Part shown: positions 1 through 5,770 of the stretch, in pieces
How positions within the stretch are numbered: the first letter of the stretch is position 1
Layout: each line of letters opens with the position of its first letter
Origin: an uncultured Burkholderiaceae bacterium
Lineage (GTDB): Bacteria > Pseudomonadota > Gammaproteobacteria > Burkholderiales > Burkholderiaceae_C
Reading direction: 5' to 3'
Assembly (NCBI GenBank): GCA_938022295.1
Contig: CALIDR010000029.1
Location: forward strand, 1 to 5,850
DNA: 5,850 nucleotides
Program-made: the position numbers and the translations under genes
The notes under the pieces: model-generated
What the model was told of the DNA's origin: nothing
Databases searched by the model: none
What the model saw: the letters and a program-made list of their open reading frames with translations, nothing else

Positions 1-898
1 TGACGTGCACGGCCACCAGACCGGCGACGAGGCGCTGCGCCGGGTCGCCGAGGCGCTGCGCGCGACGACGCGCGACGTCGACGTCGTCGCCCGGCTCGGC
101 GGCGACGAGTTCGCGGCGCTGTTCGTCGGGCTCGAGCGCGAGCGCGTGCAGCGCATCGCGCAGCGCGCGGTGGCGCGCGTCGGCGCCACCGTGCTGCCGG
201 GCGTGGGCCGGCTGTCGGTGTCGGCCGGCATCGCGTTCGTCGCCTCGACGCGCGAGCCCGGCGACTTGTTCGACCGCGCCGACGCGGCGGTCTACGACGC
301 CAAGGCGCGCGGCCGCGGCGTCGCCTCGGTGGCCGACATGACCGAGATCGCCTACGCCAGCCGCCGGCGCGACGTCACCGAAGACCTCCCGCCCCCGCCG
401 CCGCCGGACCTGCCGAACGCGCGCGACGTCGTCACCGCCGCGCGCGGCGCGCTGCGCGAATGGGTGCACGTGCTCGCCTGCTCGGGCGGCTGCGTCGACC
501 TGCTCGACACCCAGACCCAGGCGGTGAAGGCGGTGGCCTACTACCGCTTCGGCCACGACGACTGGAAGCTCGCCGAGCAGACCTACGCGCTCGCCGACTA
601 CCCCGACACGGCGCGCGCGCTGGCGCTCGGCCAGACCTACAGCTGCCGCGTCGACGACCCCGAGGTCGACCCCGCCGAGGCGGCGCTGCTGCGCGAGCGC
701 GGCTTCGCCTCGATGCTGCTGACGCCGCTGGTGTCGGCCGGGCGGCCGATCGGCATCATCGAGCTGTTCGACACCCGAGCGCGCGTGTTCACGACCGCCG
801 ACCAGCGCGTGGCGCTCGCGCTGGCGCACCACCTGGCGCCGCTGCTGGCGCTGCTGCAGGAGCGCGCCGAGGCCTCGTCCGCGTCCGCCGGTCCCTAA
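1..898 (+). CDS. Diguanylate cyclase, GGDEF domain followed by C-terminal GAF domain (5' end cut off by window)
   Basis: Predicted to make cyclic di-GMP from two GTP. The reading frame is already open at base 2. The first visible residues, D-V-H-G-H-Q-T-G-D-E-A-L, match the middle of a GGDEF domain (the usual N-D-x-x-G-H block), so the GTG at 5 is an internal valine and the true start lies outside. Counting from that valine, the GGDEF active-site motif is intact at residues 32-36 (bases 98-112). An RxxD inhibitory site (R23, D26) sits exactly five residues before it, so product inhibition is expected. The domain closes with a D-A-A-V-Y-D-A-K block near 93-100. A linker with six prolines in a row (129-134) leads to a second domain, about 145-285, whose L-L-T-P-L...G-x-I-E-L-F pattern and following helix fit a GAF ligand-sensing domain. 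No membrane segment is visible in this part. The GGDEF assignment is near certain; the GAF ligand is unknown. Confidence 0.95.
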   Translation, partial: DVHGHQTGDEALRRVAEALRATTRDVDVVARLGGDEFAALFVGLERERVQRIAQRAVARVGATVLPGVGRLSVSAGIAFVASTREPGDLFDRADAAVYDAKARGRGVASVADMTEIAYASRRRDVTEDLPPPPPPDLPNARDVVTAARGALREWVHVLACSGGCVDLLDTQTQAVKAVAYYRFGHDDWKLAEQTYALADYPDTARALALGQTYSCRVDDPEVDPAEAALLRERGFASMLLTPLVSAGRPIGIIELFDTRARVFTTADQRVALALAHHLAPLLALLQERAEASSASAGP

Positions 899-1323
899 CC
901 GAGCAGGGCGACCGTTCGCGGATCGGCTTCGCCGCCGAAGAAGCGGGCCAGCGCGGCGGCGAACCGCGGTTCGTCGGGCGCCGCGCGCGCGAACAGGGTC
1001 ATCGACGAGCGGAACTTCGCCGCGTCGACGTCGCCGAGGATCTCGCGTGCGCTGCGCCCCGGCGGTGCGGCGAGCATCAGCGCCGTGCATTCGCGCAGCC
1101 GCGCGCCGAGCAGCGGGTGGCGCGCGTAGGCCTGCGCCTCGGCCAGCGAGCCGATGCCGTAGCGCTGCGCCATCGGGCTGTGGCCGAGACCGCGCAGCTG
1201 CGGGAACACGAACCACATCCAGTGGCTCGTCTTGGCGCCGGCGGCGAGCTCGGCGCGCACCTGCGCGTACACCGGGGCCTGCGCGGCGAGGAAGCGCTCG
1301 AGGTCGAACGGGTCGTCAGCCAT
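895..1323 (-). CDS. DUF1810 family protein
   Basis: A 142-residue protein, the usual size for a single DUF1810 domain (about 140). Family hallmarks are visible: an F-L-A-A-Q-A-P-V-Y opening (11-19), the aromatic block H-W-M-W-F-V-F-P-Q-L at 34-43, S-P-M-A-Q-R-Y at 49-55 and K-F-R-S-S-M-T-L-F at 103-111. No signal peptide or membrane segment is seen, so it is probably cytosolic. The family's biochemical role is not established to my knowledge; old 'calpastatin' labels on homologues should not be trusted. I chose the ATG at 1321-1323 because the family homology begins right after it; the frame can be extended to an ATG at 1380, but that stretch lies inside the TerB-like gene and is low-complexity. 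The start overlaps the upstream TerB-like gene by 8 bases, suggesting translational coupling. The stop codon (TAG) overlaps the opposing cyclase stop. Confidence 0.9.
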   Translation of the reverse strand: MADDPFDLERFLAAQAPVYAQVRAELAAGAKTSHWMWFVFPQLRGLGHSPMAQRYGIGSLAEAQAYARHPLLGARLRECTALMLAAPPGRSAREILGDVDAAKFRSSMTLFARAAPDEPRFAAALARFFGGEADPRTVALLG

Positions 1324-1792
1324 CGCCGGGTGCGGCCATCGCGTCGCGGGCGCGCATCTTGGCGTGGATGTAGGCGCCATGCGGCACGTGCAGCAGGTCG
1401 GCGATGCGCCACAGCACGTGGTTCTCGTGCGCGCTGAGCGTGCCGTCGGCCCACGCCACGCGCCACATGTGCTCGACGATGCGCACCTTCTGCGGCAGCT
1501 CGAACGCTTCGTTGATGCGCGAGGTGAACGTGTAGTAGTCGCTGGCGTCGCGTGCGGTGCGCTGCGCGAGCTCGATCAGGCGGTCGGTCTCGTCGGCGGT
1601 GAGCGCGAACTTGTCCTGCAGCGCGGCGACGACGGCGCGCCGCTCGGCTTCGCCGACGTCGGGCGCGGTGCGCAGCACCTCGACGAGCAGCACCGCGGTG
1701 GCCAGCTGAAGCGCATGCTCGGCGTCGGCGGGGCTCGCCTGCGGCTGCGGCGGCAGCAGGGCGTCGAACAGGTCTTTCAGCGTGCGCAGCAT
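1316..1792 (-). CDS. TerB-like (tellurite resistance TerB family) protein
   Basis: A 158-residue, mostly helical acidic protein. The segment after residue 25 (A-E-H-A-L-Q-L-A-T-A-V-L-L-V-E) and the later W-A-D-G-T-L-S-A-H-E (114-123) followed by L-W-R-I-A-D-L-L fit the TerB/DjlA-type fold. In that fold a D-G-x-x-x-x-x-E motif in each half contributes to a metal-binding site. The second copy is intact (D116, G117, E123). The first is degraded to A-P-D-V-G-E-A-E (43-50), keeping acidic residues but not the D-G pair. Proteins of this family are found in tellurite and stress clusters but also alone; no other ter gene is nearby, so a tellurite function is not supported here. The ATG at 1790-1792 starts a typical M-L-R-T-L-K-D-L-F opening. 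There is no Shine-Dalgarno sequence: the 23 bases after the hydrolase stop are pyrimidine-rich in the sense orientation (CTCCTCTTCC). Coupling to upstream translation is therefore likely. Confidence 0.82.
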   Translation of the reverse strand: MLRTLKDLFDALLPPQPQASPADAEHALQLATAVLLVEVLRTAPDVGEAERRAVVAALQDKFALTADETDRLIELAQRTARDASDYYTFTSRINEAFELPQKVRIVEHMWRVAWADGTLSAHENHVLWRIADLLHVPHGAYIHAKMRARDAMAAPGDG

Positions 1793-1815
1793 CGGCGGCG
1801 GAAGAGGAGTCGGCG

Positions 1816-2616
1816 TCAGCGCGCGGCGGGGCAGCGGCCGTTCGCGTCGAGCTTCATGTGCGTGCGCAGCCAGGCCCGCTCGGCGGCCGCGGCGTGCACG
1901 GTGGCGACCTTCTCCTCCGGCGTCTGGTCGACACGGAAGTCGAACGCGCGCCGCGCCAGGGGGTACATCTGCAGCGACACCGGCACGCCGCGCTGCCACA
2001 GGGCGTAGAACGCGCGGCCGTTGACGATGCGGCGCAGCTCGAAGTCGGCGTCGCCGATCAGCATCAGCACCGGCGCGGTGATCTGCATCACCTCGGGCGC
2101 GACCTGGAACAGCTGCTGCGGCTCGGGCGCGTTGGGGTTCTGGAAGTGGCCGTAGTAGGAGACGATCGCCGCCACGTCGGCCGGGCGCTGGGCGGCGAGG
2201 CGGATCGCGAAGTACGGCCCGCGCGACTTGGCGACGATGCCCGCCGGCTGCCGGCACGCCTGCGGGTGGGCGAGCAGCATCGCGAACGCGGCGGCTACGT
2301 CGTCCTCGGTCTCGGGCACGTGGCGGTCGGGCCAGCGCTCGATCATCTGCGGCTTGAGCCAGTCGGGCGCGAGGACGAGGAAGCCGTCGCGCGCCAGCGC
2401 ACGCATGTGCTCGCGGTCGACGTCCTCGAAGCCGCGGCGGGCGTGGATGTAGAACACCGGCGGCCAAGGGCCGTCGCCCGCGGGGCGCGCGATCTCCACC
2501 GGCACTTCCTCGCTGCCGTGGCGCGCCACCGTGCGTTCGAGCGCCTGCGCGCCGGCGAACCACGGCATCGCGACCAGCAGCGCGGTCAGGCAGGCGGCAA
2601 GGCGCGGCGACGGCAT
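1816..2616 (-). CDS. Exported dienelactone hydrolase-family protein with altered catalytic triad
   Basis: A 266-residue alpha/beta-hydrolase-fold protein. Residues 1-25 form a Sec signal peptide (basic N-terminus, hydrophobic L-T-A-L-L-V-A-M core, A-Q-A cleavage site before L26), so the mature protein should be periplasmic or secreted. The body follows the dienelactone hydrolase plan: strand P-P-V-F-Y-I-H (52-58), D-G-F-L-V-L-A-P-D (77-85), a nucleophile elbow G-I-V-A-K-S-R-G (126-133) with S131 as candidate nucleophile, and P-V-L-M-L-I-G-D-A-D (182-191) with D191 as candidate acid. The late strand where the family has Y-P-x-A-x-H-x-F reads Y-P-L-A-R-R-A-F (218-225), so R223 stands where the catalytic histidine is expected. 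The elbow also has alanine where glycine is usual. It may be a subfamily with a different mechanism or a non-enzymatic protein; the substrate is unknown. It sits 40 bases after the permease gene and 23 before the TerB-like gene. No clear Shine-Dalgarno sequence precedes the ATG. Confidence 0.85.
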   Translation of the reverse strand: MPSPRLAACLTALLVAMPWFAGAQALERTVARHGSEEVPVEIARPAGDGPWPPVFYIHARRGFEDVDREHMRALARDGFLVLAPDWLKPQMIERWPDRHVPETEDDVAAAFAMLLAHPQACRQPAGIVAKSRGPYFAIRLAAQRPADVAAIVSYYGHFQNPNAPEPQQLFQVAPEVMQITAPVLMLIGDADFELRRIVNGRAFYALWQRGVPVSLQMYPLARRAFDFRVDQTPEEKVATVHAAAAERAWLRTHMKLDANGRCPAAR

Positions 2617-2656
2617 GCGGCGGTCCGGGGGCTTCGGGGCTGGAGGATACGCCGCT

Positions 2657-3580
2657 TCAGCGCCGCGTCGCGAACCAGATGCCGGGCAGGATCAGGGCCG
2701 CGCCGACGGCGTGGAACGGCTCGATGCGCACGCCGAGCACGGCCCAGCCGACGACGGCGCTGTACAGCGGGCCGAGGTACATCACGACGCCCACCCGCGC
2801 GGCGCCGAGCACGCGCTGCATCGTGGAGTAGGCACAGTAGGCGGCGGCGCCCGGGATCAGCGCCGCCGCGAGCACGAGGCCGGCGGCGCGCCACGACGGC
2901 GTCGTCGGCAGCCAGAAGAGCGCCTCCCACACCGTGAACGGCAGCAGCACGACGATGCCGCCGCAGGCGATCAGCGTCAGCCGCGCCACCGGCCCGAACG
3001 CCGACGGCCAGCGGCGCAGCAGCACCGAGTACGCCGCCCAGCACGCCACCGCGACCGCGATCCACGCGTCGCCGGGGTTGATCGCGAACGAGGCGAGTGA
3101 CGCCCAGCGTCCCTGGGCCAGGATGTGCAGCACGCCCGCCAGCGCCAGCACGACGCCGACGACCTGCGCGCGGCCGAACCGCTCGCCCAGCCACAGTGCC
3201 GACGCGAGCGCGATCGCCACCGGCGCCACCGCGTAGAGGAGCCCGATGTTGACCGCCGTCGTGTGCCGCCCGCCGATGTAGACGAAGGCCCCGCACACCC
3301 ACATGCCGAGCGCGCCTAGCACCAGGCAGCGGCGCCACTCGTCGCGCACGAGGTGGCGCTTGGCGCGCAGTTCCGGCGCGCAGAACCCGGCCAGCACCGC
3401 GGCGGCGACGACCCAGCGCCCGATGGCGAGCGCGTGCGGCGCGATGACGTCGGGCGCCCAGCGGGCGACGAGGTAGTTGACGCTCCACAGCGCCGGCGTG
3501 ACGAAGACGAGCAGCTGCGCCAGACGCAACTCGCCCGATGCGGACAGGGGCGGCGCCACGGCTCGGTTCACGCTGTGCAT
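2657..3580 (-). CDS. EamA/DMT-superfamily permease
   Basis: A 307-residue inner-membrane protein with about ten hydrophobic segments arranged as two EamA repeats, roughly 22-153 and 171-304. This is the standard layout of drug/metabolite transporter family carriers that export amino acids, metabolites or drugs. The first repeat ends with the usual W-L-G-E-R-F (130-135) followed by a G-V-V-L-A-L-A-G-V helix. The second repeat has V-L-G-V-R-I (281-286) in the same place, so its conserved glutamate is a valine. The substrate cannot be read from sequence. I chose the ATG at 3578-3580; an in-frame GTG at 3602-3604 would add eight residues (M-H-R-T-A-A-P-T) and has no better ribosome site, and neither start has a recognisable Shine-Dalgarno sequence. 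This is the first gene of the leftward cluster and is divergent from the monooxygenase gene, with 64 bases between the starts. Confidence 0.9.
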   Translation of the reverse strand: MHSVNRAVAPPLSASGELRLAQLLVFVTPALWSVNYLVARWAPDVIAPHALAIGRWVVAAAVLAGFCAPELRAKRHLVRDEWRRCLVLGALGMWVCGAFVYIGGRHTTAVNIGLLYAVAPVAIALASALWLGERFGRAQVVGVVLALAGVLHILAQGRWASLASFAINPGDAWIAVAVACWAAYSVLLRRWPSAFGPVARLTLIACGGIVVLLPFTVWEALFWLPTTPSWRAAGLVLAAALIPGAAAYCAYSTMQRVLGAARVGVVMYLGPLYSAVVGWAVLGVRIEPFHAVGAALILPGIWFATRR

Positions 3581-3632
3581 TGTCGGGGCGGCGGTGCGGT
3601 GCACGGCCGGGCAGGCGGCGCGGTCGCGTCCC

Positions 3633-3638
3633 TACAAT
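3633..3638 (+). promoter_or_regulatory. Putative -10 promoter element of the monooxygenase gene
   Basis: The hexamer TACAAT matches the sigma-70 -10 consensus TATAAT at five of six positions and is the only AT-rich patch in the 64-base divergent region. It ends seven bases before the A of the ATG at 3645, which places the expected transcription start on or next to that A. No TTGACA-like -35 element is visible at 16-18 base spacing, and there is no extended TGn motif, so activity is inferred from position and the -10 match alone. I saw no clear promoter for the leftward permease gene in the same region. Confidence 0.45.
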
Positions 3639-3644
3639 CCGCCG

Positions 3645-4766
3645 ATGAACCCGGTCGACGTCGCGATCCACGGGGCCGGCATCGTCGGCCGCACGCTCGC
3701 GCTCGAACTCGCGGCGCAGGGCCTCGAGGTCGCGCTGCTCGCGCCGCCGCCGCGCCCGGGGGCGGCGCCGGACCTGCGCACCTACGCCCTCAATGCCGCC
3801 TCGGTCGCGCTGCTGCAGCGGCTGCGCGTGTGGCAGGCGCTGCCGGCCGATGCCGCCACGCCGGTCGACGAGATGCGCATCCACGGCGACGCGCCGGGCA
3901 GCCGGCTCGCGTTCTCGGCGTGGACGCAGCGCGTCGAGGCGCTCGCGCACATCGTCGACGCCGGCGCGCTGGAGGCCGTGCTCGCCGACGCGGTGCGCTT
4001 CTCGCCGCGCGTGCACGCCGGTCCGGCCGACGCGCCGGTGCGCGCGGCGCTGCAGGCGTGGTGCGATGGCAAGGCCTCGGCCGGGCGCGAGCGGCTGGGC
4101 GTCGACTTCGTCGCCCATCGCTACGGCCAGACGGCGGTCGCGGCGCGCCTCGTGGCGTCGCAGCCGCACGCCGGGTTGGCGCGGCAGTGGTTCCGCAGCC
4201 CCGACGTGCTCGCGCTGCTGCCGTTCGACCGCCCGCAGCACGGGTGCAGCTACGGCCTGGTGTGGTCGCTGCCCGACGAGCGCGCGCGCGAGCTGCTCGG
4301 CGCCGACCCGGCCGCGTTCGAGGACGCGCTGGCCGAGGCGACCGGCGGCGAGGCGGGCGAGCTGCGCCTGGCCGACGGCGGCGCGCGCGCCGGCTGGCCG
4401 CTGCTCGTCGGCCGCGCCTCGCGCGTGTGCGGGCCGGGCTGGGTGCTGCTCGGTGACGCCGCGCACGTCGTGCACCCGCTCGCCGGCCAGGGGCTGAACC
4501 TCGGCCTCGGCGACGTGCTGGCACTGTCGCGCGTGCTCGCCGCGCGCGAGCCGTGGCGCCCGCTCGGCGACGAGCGGCTGCTCGCCCGCTATGCCCGCGA
4601 GCGCCACGCGCCGACCGCCGACATGGCGCGCGTGACAGACGGCTTGCTGCAATTGTTCGCATCCGACGCCCCCGGCGCGCGGGAACTGCGCAACCGCGGG
4701 CTGAATCTGGTCGATCACCTGCCACCCCTCAAACGCTGGCTGACCGCACGCGCGCTCGGCACCTGA
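3645..4766 (+). CDS. UbiH/UbiF/COQ6-family FAD-dependent monooxygenase
   Basis: A 373-residue flavoprotein hydroxylase of the group that hydroxylates ubiquinone precursors or related aromatic rings using FAD, NAD(P)H and O2. An N-terminal Rossmann dinucleotide motif I-H-G-A-G-I-V-G (8-15) binds the FAD ADP moiety. The DG motif region (D141, G142, S145) and Y-G-Q-T-A-V (160-165) follow. The second FAD motif L-G-D-A-A-H-V-V-H-P-L-A-G-Q-G-L-N-L-G (269-287) is complete and is the UbiH/COQ6 family signature. The protein is somewhat shorter than the usual 390-410 residues, mainly between the Rossmann and DG motifs. Sequence alone does not tell UbiH, UbiF, UbiI or UbiM activity apart, so no symbol is given. 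I chose the ATG at 3645 because the Rossmann strand begins immediately after it; the frame is open further upstream, but that extension crosses the divergent region and resembles no protein. No Shine-Dalgarno sequence is present, which fits the putative leaderless start. The stop overlaps the ribosome site of the next gene. Confidence 0.9.
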   Translation: MNPVDVAIHGAGIVGRTLALELAAQGLEVALLAPPPRPGAAPDLRTYALNAASVALLQRLRVWQALPADAATPVDEMRIHGDAPGSRLAFSAWTQRVEALAHIVDAGALEAVLADAVRFSPRVHAGPADAPVRAALQAWCDGKASAGRERLGVDFVAHRYGQTAVAARLVASQPHAGLARQWFRSPDVLALLPFDRPQHGCSYGLVWSLPDERARELLGADPAAFEDALAEATGGEAGELRLADGGARAGWPLLVGRASRVCGPGWVLLGDAAHVVHPLAGQGLNLGLGDVLALSRVLAAREPWRPLGDERLLARYARERHAPTADMARVTDGLLQLFASDAPGARELRNRGLNLVDHLPPLKRWLTARALGT

Positions 4767-4770
4767 AGGA
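4765..4770 (+). promoter_or_regulatory. Shine-Dalgarno site that fixes the dsbC start
   Basis: GAAGGA overlaps the monooxygenase stop codon (TGA 4764-4766) and lies eight bases before the ATG at 4779, an ideal spacing. A more upstream in-frame ATG at 4770 shares its first base with this site and so cannot use it. The placement supports translational coupling of the two genes. It is the only strong ribosome-binding sequence I found in the window. Confidence 0.75.
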
Positions 4771-4778
4771 TGTTCCCC

Positions 4779-5504
4779 ATGCCCCACCGTCTTGCCCGTC
4801 TCGTCGCCGCCGTGCTGCTCGGCGCGGCCGCACTCGCCGCCGTCGCCCAGGAGGCGGTGATCCGCAAGAACCTCGCCGAGCGGCTGCCGCAGCTGCCGAA
4901 GATCGACGAGGTCAGCAAGACGCCGGTGCCGGGGCTGTGGGAGGTGCGCATCGGCACCGACGTGCTCTACACCGACGAGCGCGGCGACTACATCGTCCAG
5001 GGCTCGATCTTCGACACCCGCAGCCGCACCAACCTGACCGAGGAGCGGCTGAACAAGCTGACCGCGATCGACTTCGCGAGCCTGCCGCTGAAGGACGCGA
5101 TGGTCGTCGTCCAGGGCAGCGGGGCGCGCAAGATGGCGGTCTTCGCCGACCCCAACTGCGGCTTCTGCAAGCGCTTCGAGCGCGACCTGCTCAACGTCAA
5201 GGACGTCACGATCTACACCTTCCTCTACCCGATCCTCGGCCCCGACTCGAACGAGAAGTCGCGCGCGATCTGGTGCTCCAAGGACCCGATGAAGACGTGG
5301 CGCGACTGGATGGTCGACGGCGTCGCGCCGCCCAAGCTGATGGGCAAGTGCGACGACGCCGCGATCACGCGCAACGTCGCCCTCGGCCAGAAGCACCGTG
5401 TGCAGGGCACGCCCGCGATCGTCTACGAGGACGGCACGCGCGTGCCCGGAGCGGTGTCGGCCGCCGAGATCGAGAAGCAGCTCGCGCGCGCGGGCCGCTC
5501 GTGA
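4779..5504 (+). CDS. dsbC: DsbC-family periplasmic thiol:disulfide isomerase
   Basis: A 241-residue secreted protein-disulfide isomerase/reductase that reshuffles wrong disulfides in periplasmic proteins and would be kept reduced by DsbD (not in this window). Residues 1-23 are a signal peptide (H-R-L-A-R basic start, alanine/leucine core, A-V-A cleavage before Q24). An N-terminal DsbC dimerisation domain spans about 30-95, with G-L-W-E-V, D-V-L-Y-T-D and D-Y-I-V-Q-G. The thioredoxin-fold domain carries F-A-D-P-N-C-G-F-C (C127, C130); the active site is CGFC rather than the CGYC of E. coli DsbC. The cis-proline is in V-Q-G-T-P (P212). C166 and C191 correspond to the second, structural disulfide of DsbC. 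The start at 4779 is set by the Shine-Dalgarno site; the ATG at 4770 would add only M-F-P. The gene follows the monooxygenase by 12 bases and is likely cotranscribed with it. The DsbC/DsbG-type assignment is firm; DsbC is favoured over DsbG by the length and the two cysteine pairs. Confidence 0.93.
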   Translation: MPHRLARLVAAVLLGAAALAAVAQEAVIRKNLAERLPQLPKIDEVSKTPVPGLWEVRIGTDVLYTDERGDYIVQGSIFDTRSRTNLTEERLNKLTAIDFASLPLKDAMVVVQGSGARKMAVFADPNCGFCKRFERDLLNVKDVTIYTFLYPILGPDSNEKSRAIWCSKDPMKTWRDWMVDGVAPPKLMGKCDDAAITRNVALGQKHRVQGTPAIVYEDGTRVPGAVSAAEIEKQLARAGRS

Positions 5505-5598
5505 GCGGACGCTGTTGACGGTATTTCCCCGGGGCGCCCGCTCCATCGCGTACCAGGGACGGCCCCATCGTCGGGATCGCGCCGCGGGCGTTGTGCTG

Positions 5599-5616
5599 GG
5601 CGACGGTGGTGTCGCC
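5599..5616. repeat. Short inverted repeat (6-bp stem, 6-base loop)
   Basis: GGCGAC, loop GGTGGT, then GTCGCC. No T-run follows, so it is not a classical terminator on the plus strand. The same two stem words occur again in reversed order at 5660-5677. Confidence 0.5.
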
Positions 5617-5659
5617 GCAACGAAGGTCCCGGGCGCCGGCATCGAAGACGAGGTTCGTC

Positions 5660-5677
5660 GTCGCCTGGCTGGGCGAC
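5660..5677. repeat. Short inverted repeat with the same stem words in swapped order
   Basis: GTCGCC, loop TGGCTG, then GGCGAC. Both arms could also pair with the arms of the repeat at 5599-5616, giving competing long-range helices. A six-base stem in GC-rich DNA can arise by chance. Confidence 0.45.
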
Positions 5678-5733
5678 CGACCGAAGGAGGACGCGATCCT
5701 TCTCCAAGAAGGGAGCCGCAGTCGGCCGGATCC

Positions 5734-5770
5734 GGTCCCTTGGGTGCGTTCGCGAAGGGCGGGTCCCTTG
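5734..5770. repeat. Direct repeat GGTCCCTTG, two copies 28 bases apart
   Basis: Copies are at 5734-5742 and 5762-5770. The intervening bases include TTCGCGAA, an eight-base palindrome at 5749-5756. The function is unknown; a nine-base repeat is suggestive but short. Confidence 0.5.

Noticed and set aside
1324..1380. A 19-residue N-terminal extension of the DUF1810 protein from ATG 1380
   Set aside because: The residues are low-complexity, lie inside the TerB-like gene, and the family begins at M-A-D-D-P-F.
460..1437. A plus-strand frame overlapping the GAF part and continuing across the DUF1810 gene
   Set aside because: The GGDEF-GAF frame and the opposite DUF1810 frame both show family motifs; this one is an Arg-rich shadow.
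1858..2937. A plus-strand open frame of about 360 codons
   Set aside because: It is antisense to the exported hydrolase and the permease gene, has shadow-type composition and shows no recognisable domain.
3353..4456. A plus-strand frame overlapping the monooxygenase in another register
   Set aside because: It has a low-complexity Arg/Ala/Gly translation, while the competing frame shows complete FAD motifs.
5515..5546. TTGACG at 5515-5520 as a -35 promoter element
   Set aside because: No acceptable -10 hexamer lies 16-18 bases downstream; the stretch there is GC-rich.
5683..5702. GAAGGAGG as a Shine-Dalgarno site for a new gene
   Set aside because: No ATG, GTG or TTG follows at a usable distance; the purines form one arm of a small dyad with TCCTTC at 5697-5702.
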